A DNA stretch of 45,135 bases from Oscillospiraceae bacterium (GTDB lineage: Bacteria; Bacillota; Clostridia; Oscillospirales; Oscillospiraceae). Position numbers and translations under genes: made by a program. This document shows, in pieces, positions 9,201-16,220 of this stretch. The stretch lies in the NCBI GenBank assembly GCA_009783555.1, contig WRDH01000022.1, positions 1 to 45,135 on the forward strand, given 5' to 3'. The notes under the pieces were generated by a model. That model was given only the letters and a program-made list of their open reading frames with translations, ran no database searches and was not told where the DNA came from. Every line of letters starts with the position of its first letter. The first letter of the stretch is position 1.

Positions 9201-10811
9201 GCAATGATACTGCTTGACAATGTAATTACAAAACATGGTAGAGCAATTGAAAAGCCTTATGTTCTTAACCCGATTGTCGGCGAGTACGATGACCCGGCTA
9301 TGCAACGTCAGTGCGTTCTGCGAGTGCCTGTTTCGCAGGAAGGAAATGTGATTATATACGGAGCGGCGGGAAGCGGTAAAGCAACATTCCTTAACACAAT
9401 TATCTATTCGATGATTACAACTCATACTCCGGATGAACTCAATCTATACCTTTTGGATTTTGCTTCGGAAACACTGCGGGCATTCGCAAAAGCCCCCCAT
9501 ACCGGTGATGTTGTTTTCTCGCATGAAAGCGAAAAAATCAATAATCTGCTGAAGATGCTCAAGGCTGAAATTGACCGCAGGGTAAGATTGTTTACGGACT
9601 ACGGCGGTGATTATAACTCGTATATATCAGCTACAGGTGAAGCATTGCCGAACATAGTGGTTATAGTCAGCAATTTCGCAGCATTCATTGAAACATATGA
9701 GGAAAAAGAAGAAGCGATATCATATCTGACCCGGGAGGGTACGAAATACGGAGTTTATTTTATTCTCACTGCTCTCGGTACCGGCGCGGTACGTTTCAGA
9801 ATGCTCCAAAATTTCAGACAATTATATGTTTTACAAATGAACGATGAGGCGGATTATTCAACAATACTGGGAAAAACAGACGGGCTTTTCCCATCCAAGC
9901 ACAAGGGACGCGGATTGGTTAAACTGGACGAGTTATATGAATTTCAAATCGCGCATATCACAGAAGATCCGATACCATATACATTCCTGCAGGAACAATG
10001 CAACCGCCTGAATGCACAATGGAAGGGTATGTCCGCGCCAAGGATTCCAATCCTGCCCGAAAGAGTCGATATAGAATTCCTGTCAGAGTATATCGACAGC
10101 AAAAAAACATGGAGTGTACCAATCGGAGTTGAAAATAACTCATTGCATATATATTACTATCCATTCGGACAGCACTATATTAACACGGTCATGTCTGCCG
10201 GAGATGAGTGTCAGATGTTCGTTTACGATTTAGCAATGCTTTACGCTGAAAGCTATTCCTATGATGTTACCTTTTTTGACGGAGCATTATCACTGACGGA
10301 CAAAAACACGGAGCCATTGGCATATTATCAAAGTGCAAAGGATTTTGAAGCTGAGATTACGGCATTGTTTGACATAGTTGTTCAAAGACATAACGCTTAT
10401 AAGGAAGCACTAGATAAAGGTGATACACCGCAAGCTTATGAAAAGAAGATAATAATCATCAATTCCATTACTGCACTTAAGAACGCGATTTCCGCGGAAG
10501 CAAACGAACGCTTGAGCCTGATTTTGGAAAAAGGTGATGTAAAATACGAGCTAATTGTAATATTCGCAGAGCAAGTCAAGGATGTGCCTTCGCTTTCATT
10601 TGAAAAATGGTATTTGAGCCATGTGTCTCCCAATAACGGCATATGGGTGGGTAGCGGCATTTCTGAGCAATATCAAATGAAGCCAAGTAAAACAACTTCG
10701 GAAATGCGTGATGACATAGAGACCGGATTCGGGTACGCGCTCCAAAAAGGCAAGGCGGTAAAGGTTAAGCTGTTATACTCCGGGGTTGTGGAGGATGATG
10801 ATGATAAATAA
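6201..10811 (+). CDS. essC: EssC-type T7SS ATPase with FHA domain
   Basis: The motor of a type VIIb secretion system (1536 aa). Order of parts: N-terminal region with an FHA domain (about 95-170; GRSDNND at 115, then SGNHA and NGSTNGTFVN), an acidic run of eight Asp near 214-221, two membrane helices (about 260-315), then tandem FtsK/SpoIIIE ATPase domains. ATPase 1 has an intact Walker A, GMTGSGKS (711-718), and Walker B HLFIISDE (Asp827, Glu828). ATPase 2 has GAAGSGKA (1054-1061), with Ala where Ser/Thr is expected, and its Walker B position reads VVIVSN without an acid. ATPase 3 has no recognisable Walker A. An active first and degenerate later domains are typical of EssC. It heads the operon and overlaps the next gene. 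A canonical FHA loop implies binding to phosphothreonine, fitting the kinases downstream. Confidence 0.95.
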   Translation: MIVTLITREKINSITLPEKIRGQFWLCDNSLASTSKLISIEAINGQWVLKSNRRVTVIDGEQGAVKNTVLRPSCIYVLGINDDSTEAYVFSEANTNDRQVFKKYQVNKDDEISIGRSDNNDIIVDNEFISGNHATLVYQSGIWSIRDNGSTNGTFVNSTRVEKQNLKTGDIIYLMGFKIIVGNAFIAINNPDKSIRYISDRLLPFVSQPVEYYDDDDDDDDETDEESKTNYFYRSPRFKRDIESAVFKIDSPPQNAAGEEMPMIMVIGPSITMGMASMATAIFAINNAMVNGNMSAAMPSIVMSASMLLGTVLWPILSKRYEKRRKIAKEAQRQKKYKAYLERVALMFNEECRNQEEILRENYITIGDCVTRIENVQRNLWERGLSQNDFLVLRVGTGNSFLVAEISFSERKFTIDEDNLQEDLYALCERPKELRNVPITLSLFEHHISGVIGDRKITFEFSKGLIFQLASLYSYDEVKLVLLYNKKDEKDFEFTKWLPHVWSNDNSFRFIATDSNEAKEVSAYIEREIENRMEMKDDEVEEAVPYYVIFAFDKALADKVEMLNLIKAEKRNIHFSVVHFYNELQNLPKECSIVVELDADGGKLFDKNDISGKSISFHPDIFLPVNPDILGIKLSNVHLDTLAGSFRLPKMLTFLEMYGVGKVEHLNVLSRWSENDPTKSLEAPVGVDTLGGLFRLDLHENFHGPHGLVAGMTGSGKSEFIIAYILSLAVNYHPDEVAFILIDYKGGGMAKSFEKLPHTAGIITNLDGAAIKRSLISIESELKRRQAIFADAGKKISVSNIDIYKYQRLYREGVVDEPLQHLFIISDEFAELKTQQPEFMTQLVSAARIGRSLGIHLILATQKPAGVVDDQIWSNSKFRVCLKVQERADSMDMLKRPDAAELTDTGRFYLQVGYNELFEMGQSSWAGAPYNPSEKVLVEKDNSVVFIDRNGRPIRELKPANKKSVNANPPKQLDVITEYLCNIALEEKIIIKPLWLEPIPAMILLDNVITKHGRAIEKPYVLNPIVGEYDDPAMQRQCVLRVPVSQEGNVIIYGAAGSGKATFLNTIIYSMITTHTPDELNLYLLDFASETLRAFAKAPHTGDVVFSHESEKINNLLKMLKAEIDRRVRLFTDYGGDYNSYISATGEALPNIVVIVSNFAAFIETYEEKEEAISYLTREGTKYGVYFILTALGTGAVRFRMLQNFRQLYVLQMNDEADYSTILGKTDGLFPSKHKGRGLVKLDELYEFQIAHITEDPIPYTFLQEQCNRLNAQWKGMSAPRIPILPERVDIEFLSEYIDSKKTWSVPIGVENNSLHIYYYPFGQHYINTVMSAGDECQMFVYDLAMLYAESYSYDVTFFDGALSLTDKNTEPLAYYQSAKDFEAEITALFDIVVQRHNAYKEALDKGDTPQAYEKKIIIINSITALKNAISAEANERLSLILEKGDVKYELIVIFAEQVKDVPSLSFEKWYLSHVSPNNGIWVGSGISEQYQMKPSKTTSEMRDDIETGFGYALQKGKAVKVKLLYSGVVEDDDDK

Positions 10812-11055
10812 AGCATTAATAGAAGTTACAATACCTGCAGCGGAAAAAAAGTTCGATGTCTTTATCCCGTATGAGAGCAGGATGAGTGAAGTAAAACAAC
10901 TGATAACTGCTGCTATGAGCGACTTAACGGAAGGCAAATTTTCGGCGGATGCCACTGCTGTCCTGTGCGATGCAGAAAGCGGCATTATATATGATGTTAA
11001 CATGATTGTTTCGGAGCTTGGCATAAAAAACGGTTCCAAAATCATGCTGATATAA
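10801..11055 (+). CDS. esaB: EsaB/YukD-like ubiquitin-fold protein
   Basis: A small (84 aa) protein of the YukD/EsaB family: beta-grasp pattern ALIEVTIPAAEKKFDVFIP, a helix with SEVKQLITAAM, and the family's usual end, LGIKNGSKIMLI. EsaB is a cytoplasmic partner or regulator of type VIIb secretion. I choose the ATG at 10801 since GGAGG at 10790-10794 is correctly spaced; two other ATGs lie at 10795 and 10798. The start lies inside the last codons of essC, so the genes are translationally coupled. Confidence 0.85.
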   Translation: MINKALIEVTIPAAEKKFDVFIPYESRMSEVKQLITAAMSDLTEGKFSADATAVLCDAESGIIYDVNMIVSELGIKNGSKIMLI

Positions 11056-11082
11056 ATAATTATTCGGAAGGAGCATAAATTC

Positions 11083-11385
11083 ATGGGCAAAGTTATTCGT
11101 GTAACCCCCGAGCAGCTTGAGCAGGTCTCGAAGAAGATTGCCGACCATTCACAAACTTACACGCAAATCTACCAACAGTTGCTTCAAGAAGCAGGGACGA
11201 TGGGTTCAGCATGGGAGGGCGAAGACAATCTGGCTTTTGTCAACCAAATCAACGGCTTTTGTGATGAGCTGAGAATGATGGCAGATAAGCTGAAAACTGC
11301 CAGCGATGCACTAATGAAACAGAGGACAAACTACAAAGCGCGTCAGGATGATAACATAGCGCAAGTCAGGCAACTGACTAATTAA
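11083..11385 (+). CDS. WXG100 (EsxA-like) secreted protein 1
   Basis: 100 residues, two predicted helices joined by the hairpin MGSAWEGEDN, the W-x-G turn that defines ESAT-6-like WXG100 proteins. These are small helical dimers exported by EssC. AAGGAG precedes the ATG with good spacing. It directly follows the EsaB-like gene and precedes a second WXG100 gene, as expected for core substrates. It lacks an obvious C-terminal YxxxD/E signal, unlike the next gene, so the two may act as a pair. Confidence 0.9.
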   Translation: MGKVIRVTPEQLEQVSKKIADHSQTYTQIYQQLLQEAGTMGSAWEGEDNLAFVNQINGFCDELRMMADKLKTASDALMKQRTNYKARQDDNIAQVRQLTN

Positions 11386-11405
11386 GACAGATGGGAGTGA
11401 TTTAA

Positions 11406-11711
11406 ATGGCAGGACAAATTCGTGTAAATACGTCACAAGTGGCACAGATAGCGACAAGTATAGAGAACCTGAACAAGAGGCTCGATGCCGAACTGAAGGA
11501 CAGCCAGGCAAATGTAAAAAGCCTTTCGAGTACATGGGAGGGCGAAGCTTCAAATGCAACGATTTCGGCATTTGACTCCTTTGCGGCGAAGTATTTTCAA
11601 ACCTACTACGATGTAATCGACAGTTATGTAAAATTCCTTCGCAGGAATGTAGACTCCGGCTATTTTGAAACAGAGACAGCGGTGACCAATCTCTCGGGAG
11701 AATTCAATTGA
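11406..11711 (+). CDS. WXG100 (EsxA-like) secreted protein 2
   Basis: 101 residues beginning MAGQIRVNTSQVAQIA, with the WXG turn SSTWEGEASN and a C-terminal YFETETAV that fits the YxxxD/E export signal of type VII substrates. It is clearly related to the protein at 14722-15027 (shared start GQ-RVNTS, shared FLR, GY, TET). Its own ribosome binding site (GGGAG) lies 20 bp after the previous gene. A strong hairpin follows it. Confidence 0.92.
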   Translation: MAGQIRVNTSQVAQIATSIENLNKRLDAELKDSQANVKSLSSTWEGEASNATISAFDSFAAKYFQTYYDVIDSYVKFLRRNVDSGYFETETAVTNLSGEFN

Positions 11712-11724
11712 TTTTGCGTGTTTG

Positions 11725-11766
11725 CCCGGAGAGCGGTTTGGCTCTTTCTCACCGCTCTCTGTCGGG
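11725..11766 (+). terminator. strong hairpin between WXG100 pair and effector gene
   Basis: GAGAGCGGT (11729-11737) pairs perfectly with ACCGCTCTC (11751-11759), and the flanking CCCG/CGGG can extend the stem. There is no T-run after it, so it is more likely an attenuating or mRNA-processing hairpin than a full terminator. Its place, after the two presumably abundant WXG100 genes, fits differential expression within one operon. Confidence 0.55.
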
Positions 11767-11814
11767 GGTTGATTCGTTAAACCCTGAACAAAATCGCAGC
11801 AGGAGGTGTGACCT

Positions 11815-12813
11815 TTGAGTATAAAGGTAGACACAAGACAGCTTAATAATTATGCAAATCGTTTAGGAGCAGCAAACAACCGGCTCTCCGACTTGGATAC
11901 CCGGATAAACACACTGTATAAGCAGGTCGGACTTTTGGGGTTGCTTAACTTAATACGAGCTGATATCAAAATCGGGCGAAACCGGCAAATTGATAATGCC
12001 TCCGCATATCTTAGAGAGACAGCCAATGAGTTTGTACGCGCCGAGCGGGAGATAAACAACTCGTATGTAAACGACCGTAACGGATTTCGTTTTGTTGGCG
12101 GCAGCAACGCCGGAGCAGGTGTTGGTGTTGCAAGCGGAGGCAGCTTTAGCTATGGCGGCAGAGGACGAGGCGGCGGTGGCAGCGGCGGTGGTGGTCCCAG
12201 GGGTGCGGGAAAACCAATTGAAAAGTCGCAATCGCAGTGGGGCACTATCGGAAAAGCGGCTGAGGAAACGCATGGTCTTGTACACGATTTGGTCCAAGGA
12301 ATAATAATGTATATAACCGAAGTATTATATTCAGCCTTACCACCCTGGCTTGCAAGTCTGGCAAAAGCATTAGGCTTGATTGAGAAAATCATAACCGCCA
12401 TGAAAATTGCATCTCTGGTTGGTGGGGTAGTCAATGCTGCGGCTGTCGGCGCGTGTTTAGGAAAAGCCATCGGAGATGCCGTGGCAGGTGCTGCGCATTT
12501 AGCAGCCAAAAAGGTATTTGGAGCAAAAGGCAGTAAGATTGCAGCAGCAGCTGGGAAAGCAACCGGACCGGCAGCAATTGTTTTCGTTCCTCTTGGATAT
12601 GTTGCAGGGGGAATTGCAGGTAATTTCATGGCTGACTGGATTTTTCTGGATAAAGCATCAGCTTTGTTTGGTGCTATAAAAATGGATGGCTTGGGCTTTA
12701 GTAATGTGATATCAAACAACGTAGCCGGTATTTATACAAAAGTTGCCGGCTCTGCAAGCACATCGGTTAATGCTCCGGCAACAGGTGTTGCCACCGGCAA
12801 AGCGGCTGCGTAG
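11815..12813 (+). CDS. candidate T7SS effector: targeting module plus glycine-zipper domain
   Basis: 332 residues, TTG start six bases after AGGAGGTG. Residues ~5-82 form a helical module with GLLGLLNLIRADIKIGR that recurs at the C-terminus of the lipase at 13208-14386 (47 of 76 positions identical by hand alignment). A Gly-rich linker follows (about 100-140), then a hydrophobic half (about 160-280) full of small residues in zipper spacing, such as GGVVNAAAVGACLGKAIGDA and PLGYVAGGIAGNFMADW. N-terminal helical targeting domains with C-terminal toxins are the rule for LXG-type type VII effectors, and glycine-zipper pore formers of this type are known. I infer secretion and membrane activity. 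It is not a canonical LXG match, and no immunity protein is obvious. Confidence 0.6.
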   Translation: MSIKVDTRQLNNYANRLGAANNRLSDLDTRINTLYKQVGLLGLLNLIRADIKIGRNRQIDNASAYLRETANEFVRAEREINNSYVNDRNGFRFVGGSNAGAGVGVASGGSFSYGGRGRGGGGSGGGGPRGAGKPIEKSQSQWGTIGKAAEETHGLVHDLVQGIIMYITEVLYSALPPWLASLAKALGLIEKIITAMKIASLVGGVVNAAAVGACLGKAIGDAVAGAAHLAAKKVFGAKGSKIAAAAGKATGPAAIVFVPLGYVAGGIAGNFMADWIFLDKASALFGAIKMDGLGFSNVISNNVAGIYTKVAGSASTSVNAPATGVATGKAAA

Positions 12814-12860
12814 CACTGTGCAAAAGCAACCATATATAAAATGATACGAGGAGACGCATT

Positions 12861-13130
12861 ATGAAAGAGTATTTACCATTAGGTTCTGTAGTCGTCCTTA
12901 CGGAGGGCGAAAAAACTATTATGATTTACGGGCGCAAGCAAACACACGCCGAAACAGGTGTAGAGTATGACTACGTTGCCTGCTTGTATCCCGAGGGGAA
13001 CATCAGCGATGAGTTCACCTATCTGTTTAATCACGATAGGATTGATAAAGTGATATTTACCGGATATTCCGATGAAGCAGACAAGGACGTTGTCAAATGG
13101 TTGAATGAAAATCAGGAATCCGAAGTGTAA
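12861..13130 (+). CDS. DUF4176-like T7SS-associated protein
   Basis: 89 residues matching the DUF4176 pattern: opening YLPLGSVVVLTEGEKTIMIYGR, then YDYVACLYPEGNIS, then FNHDRIDKVIFTGY. Members are small cytoplasmic proteins commonly encoded beside type VII effector genes in Bacillota. Their molecular role is not settled; effector partner or immunity-related roles are both conceivable. It sits between the two candidate effectors with its own GAGGAG ribosome binding site. Confidence 0.75.
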   Translation: MKEYLPLGSVVVLTEGEKTIMIYGRKQTHAETGVEYDYVACLYPEGNISDEFTYLFNHDRIDKVIFTGYSDEADKDVVKWLNENQESEV

Positions 13131-13135
13131 GAATG

Positions 13136-13204
13136 ATGGGGTATCACAATTGCAAAAATGATATTAATAAAGTGGTTGCTTCGCTAACAGAGTTGGAGGT
13201 GTAG
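13136..13204 (+). CDS. possible 22-aa peptide or leader before the lipase gene
   Basis: ATG GGG ... GTG TAG encodes 22 residues (MGYHNCKND...LTELEV). It has no clear ribosome binding site of its own, and its last codons contain the GGAGGTG of the lipase gene, so translation through it could affect lipase start efficiency. It could equally be chance or a remnant. Confidence 0.25.
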   Translation: MGYHNCKNDINKVVASLTELEV

Positions 13205-13207
13205 GAA

Positions 13208-14386
13208 TTGAATGATGCCCAAATGGCGATTTTGAGCCAGTTAACTTATTTTCCTTTACCTATGCCTCAAGGGGTTACACTTGCAGAATTTGTTAGAGAT
13301 TATGCAGGAAGCTTAACCGATAAACAGCGCAGAGATTATCAAACGACTTTTGATGCAATTAGAAATGACCCGAATGGTTTAGGCAGTTTAAAAATCGCCA
13401 CACAAGAAAAACACCCCGACACAGGTTTTTCCGCAACATTATTCGTAACACCAAACAAAGAGGCTATTGTTGCTTTTCAAGGCACCAACGTTGGTGTCAA
13501 CGCAGACACTGTAAGCGTTGTTTCTTCTAAGTACAAAGAGTTAACAATGCAACAGGAAGCTGCACTGGGTTTTATGGAAAGAAATGTACAAGGCAAAGGT
13601 TACAGAAATGTTTCGGTAACAGGACATTCGCAAGGTGGGCAATTAGCCCAAACAGTAGCTCTTTTAAGTATTGGTGTATCTAAATGCGTAGTTTTTAATT
13701 CAGTAGGATTTAATGATAGATTTTTGAGAGTATACAGAAAAGAGATTAATGCAAATGCAGGAAAAATAACATCTTATAAGGCTTTGTGGGACAGAGTTGT
13801 TGACAGAAGTTATGCACAACTGGTCGCTCAAGGAGATATTCCGGGATCAAATGTTATTAAAAATTTCGATGTAAGAGGGCATGATATATCGGGATGGGTT
13901 GATAATTTTTGGAACCCATCATCGCCGGGCTTTATCAGCAGCGTCACCGGCGGAGCATATATAGTCGGAAGAGCGATTGTCGGCACAGCGTTTCTTCCTA
14001 TGCGGATAGTTAACAAAAGAATAACCGGCACGCTGATTATTGGCGTAGCAGTTATAGGCAGAGCGACCGGTGCAATCTCTAATTGGTGGAATAAAAACTT
14101 CAGTGCCGGTCATAGAGCAGCAAGCGACAATCCGCAGCTTACTGTGGACACAAGAAAACTAAACGGCTACGCCGACCGGCTGGAGAGGCAAAATCATCGC
14201 CTCGCCTCATTGGATATAAGGTTAAACAGTTTATATAGAGAGGTTGGACTTCTGGGTATTTTTAATTTGCTGCGAACTGATATTAAAATCGGCAGAAGCA
14301 AGCAAATAGACAGAGTACAGCTATATCTCAGAGAAACTTCTGCAGAGTTTGCAAGAGTGGAGCGGGAACTGATTGCACAACTATAA
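13208..14386 (+). CDS. candidate T7SS lipase effector with C-terminal targeting module
   Basis: 392 residues, TTG start behind GGAGGTG. The N-terminal two thirds are an alpha/beta-hydrolase of the class 3 lipase / DUF2974 type: VAFQGTN oxyanion strand, nucleophile elbow GHSQGG (Ser141), and plausible Asp and His near LWDRVVDRS and VRGHDISGW. Residues ~240-300 are hydrophobic (GGAYIVGRAIVGTAF, TLIIGVAVIG). The last ~80 residues (TVDTRKLNGY onward, from about 312) repeat the helical module found at the N-terminus of the protein at 11815. Enzyme first and targeting domain last is the reverse of normal LXG effectors, as in the staphylococcal type VII lipase TslA. I infer a secreted (phospho)lipase; substrate and target are unknown. 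Confidence 0.75.
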   Translation: MNDAQMAILSQLTYFPLPMPQGVTLAEFVRDYAGSLTDKQRRDYQTTFDAIRNDPNGLGSLKIATQEKHPDTGFSATLFVTPNKEAIVAFQGTNVGVNADTVSVVSSKYKELTMQQEAALGFMERNVQGKGYRNVSVTGHSQGGQLAQTVALLSIGVSKCVVFNSVGFNDRFLRVYRKEINANAGKITSYKALWDRVVDRSYAQLVAQGDIPGSNVIKNFDVRGHDISGWVDNFWNPSSPGFISSVTGGAYIVGRAIVGTAFLPMRIVNKRITGTLIIGVAVIGRATGAISNWWNKNFSAGHRAASDNPQLTVDTRKLNGYADRLERQNHRLASLDIRLNSLYREVGLLGIFNLLRTDIKIGRSKQIDRVQLYLRETSAEFARVERELIAQL

Positions 14387-14439
14387 GGTAGCGTCAAATA
14401 ATCAGTGAGAATTGCTTGAAAAAAACAGGGGGAAAGAGA

Positions 14440-14673
14440 ATGACAGCAAGAGCAAATGGTGAGATAAGTGCCATAACAAGGGAGCTTAGTCAAATCATCA
14501 ATGAATTGCAAGACATTGAAAACGGCATTCGCAGAGATTTTCAAGGCATCGGCAATGACGTATGTGCAGCTCGCCTCGGTACGGTCAGAACGGGATTAAG
14601 CAGAGGGTTAAGTTCACTTAATAATCTCGACACTAAAACACTCGCGCCCGGATTCACACCACCGGTTGTTTAA
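14440..14673 (+). CDS. small helical protein, possible effector partner
   Basis: 77 residues from the ATG at 14440, chosen because AGGGGG lies just upstream; the frame itself reaches back to a TTG at 14416. It is predicted helical with heptad-like ISAITRELSQIINELQDIENGIR, then a short turn (FQGIGND) in place of a WXG, then a second helix. Small helical partners encoded next to their effector are known for LXG-type substrates (Lap proteins), and the gene lies directly after the lipase. This role is inferred; no domain is recognised with confidence. Confidence 0.6.
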   Translation: MTARANGEISAITRELSQIINELQDIENGIRRDFQGIGNDVCAARLGTVRTGLSRGLSSLNNLDTKTLAPGFTPPVV

Positions 14674-14721
14674 ATAAACGGATTTTATCAGCATTTTGAT
14701 TAAAACGGAGGTATTAAAGCC

Positions 14722-15027
14722 ATGTCTGGACAAACAAGGGTAAATACATCGGCTATAACCGCAGCGGCAAACAACATAGCAAACCTGAACACGGGAATAA
14801 GAAACGATTTTAACACCGTAGAGACCGAAATGAACGGGCTTGCTTCCGCATGGCGGGGAGAAGCATCGGAGCGTGCCAGAGCTGCGTTTTCATCTGTGCG
14901 AAATGCATATTTAAATGACCGGTTTTCGGTTGTTGACAACTATGTCAGATTTCTCAGAAATCAAGTCGGCGACGGATATGTACAGACGGAAACAACAAAC
15001 GAAAAACTGGCGGATGCCTTTAAATAA
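14722..15027 (+). CDS. WXG100 protein 3
   Basis: 101 residues, start MSGQTRVNTSAITAAANNI, WXG turn ASAWRGEASE, and C-terminal GDGYVQTETTNEK containing a YxxxE export motif. It closely parallels the protein at 11406-11711 in start, turn and tail, indicating duplication within the locus. GGAGG ribosome binding site. Confidence 0.92.
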   Translation: MSGQTRVNTSAITAAANNIANLNTGIRNDFNTVETEMNGLASAWRGEASERARAAFSSVRNAYLNDRFSVVDNYVRFLRNQVGDGYVQTETTNEKLADAFK

Positions 15028-15039
15028 GGAGGTAAGAGC

Positions 15040-15345
15040 ATGTCATTTATAAGCGTAGACAGAAACAGGCTGGAAAGAGCTGCAACAGCAATAGAGAACT
15101 ATATAAAAAGTCATAGGTCAAAAATGACTTCGGCAAACAATGAAGTAAACGCCTTGTCGAGGGCGGCATGGCAGGGAGCGGATTTCAATCAGTTTAATAC
15201 CCAATGGAACCGTGTTAACGAAAGAAGTTCAACATCCGAAAAGATGATTGCATCCTTGGATAATTATGCAAAATTTCTTCGTAACGCTTCTACAAGATAT
15301 AGAAATGCACAGACAAACGCAATAAACCGGGCCAGCCGGATATAG
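15040..15345 (+). CDS. WXG100-like protein 4
   Basis: 101 residues with the WXG-type turn RAAWQGADFN between two amphipathic helices, and a C-terminal NYAKFLRNAS segment matching the NYVRFLRNQ of protein 3. It has no YxxxD/E tail, so proteins 3 and 4 could form a heterodimer in which only one carries the export signal. It starts 12 bp after protein 3, behind AGGAGG. Confidence 0.85.
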   Translation: MSFISVDRNRLERAATAIENYIKSHRSKMTSANNEVNALSRAAWQGADFNQFNTQWNRVNERSSTSEKMIASLDNYAKFLRNASTRYRNAQTNAINRASRI

Positions 15346-15415
15346 TTATCCAAGATTTGTCAGTCATTGCAACGGCTATGATATAACAATACGAAGAAAA
15401 CGCGGAGTGACTTAC

Positions 15416-16144
15416 ATGGATTACGCATTGATTTCAGAAACCGGTACACGCGACAATAATGAAGATTCGGTTGCTGTTTTGGAAACAGATGCCGGGAGTC
15501 TGTTTGTGGTCGCCGATGGATTGGGCGGGCACGGCAAGGGCGAGGTAGCCTCTGCACTTGCGACAGAAAGTTTCGTTTTGGATTTTAGCGACTATGATGG
15601 AGATATAGACATCTTTTTATCGGACGCCTTTATGAACGCACAAAACAATATTATGCACGCACAGACATCACAAGGCGGAAAATCTGATGATATGAAAACA
15701 ACATGTGTTGCTCTTCTTGTAGCTGACGGGCTGGTTAGAATAGGACACGTGGGTGATGCGAGAGCATATCTTTTTAATAAAAATAAGTTAAAAACAAGAA
15801 CACGCGACCACAGTGTAGTCGAAATGCTGGTTGTATCAGGCGAAATAAGGGAGAAGCATATAAATAAACATCCCGATCGAAACCGCTTGCTTCGCACAAT
15901 GGGTATCGAATGGGAATCTCCTCAGTATGCTCTTGCCGATGATATACCGTTACCGGAATGTCAGGCATTTCTGCTGTGTACAGATGGTTTTTGGGAATTA
16001 TGCAGCGAGAAAAAAATGTGTGCTTATCTGAAGAAAAGCAAAACGGCAAAAGAATGGCTCGACCTGATGACCGATGAGGTTGAAAAAAACGGACAGGGTA
16101 ATGATATGGATAATTACACGGCAATAGCTGTTTTATCAAAATAA
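15416..16144 (+). CDS. PP2C-type protein phosphatase 1
   Basis: 242 residues; the ATG at 15416 fits GCGGAG better than an upstream GTG. Metal-dependent Ser/Thr phosphatase (PPM/PP2C, PrpC/Stp-like) with all main motifs: RDNNED (12-17), VADGLGGHG with metal-binding Asp34, GDARAY (Asp114), CTDG (Asp190) and the final MDNYTAIAV. Cytoplasmic, without membrane helices. It sits between the WXG100 genes and the first kinase, as the PppA-like eraser of a phosphothreonine circuit. A second PP2C at 19763 differs, so the two may serve different kinases. Confidence 0.92.
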   Translation: MDYALISETGTRDNNEDSVAVLETDAGSLFVVADGLGGHGKGEVASALATESFVLDFSDYDGDIDIFLSDAFMNAQNNIMHAQTSQGGKSDDMKTTCVALLVADGLVRIGHVGDARAYLFNKNKLKTRTRDHSVVEMLVVSGEIREKHINKHPDRNRLLRTMGIEWESPQYALADDIPLPECQAFLLCTDGFWELCSEKKMCAYLKKSKTAKEWLDLMTDEVEKNGQGNDMDNYTAIAVLSK

Positions 16145-16220
16145 AACTACTTGTGTTATTTTAACAATGTAAGTATATGGCATAAACGGAGAGATATTTG
16201 TATAAAGGGTGGCGGGAAAT

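Noticed and set aside
12150-12719. Minus-strand open frame opposite the glycine-zipper effector
   Set aside because: It arises from the Ala/Gly-rich codons of the real gene and lies in a plus-strand operon with good ribosome binding sites.
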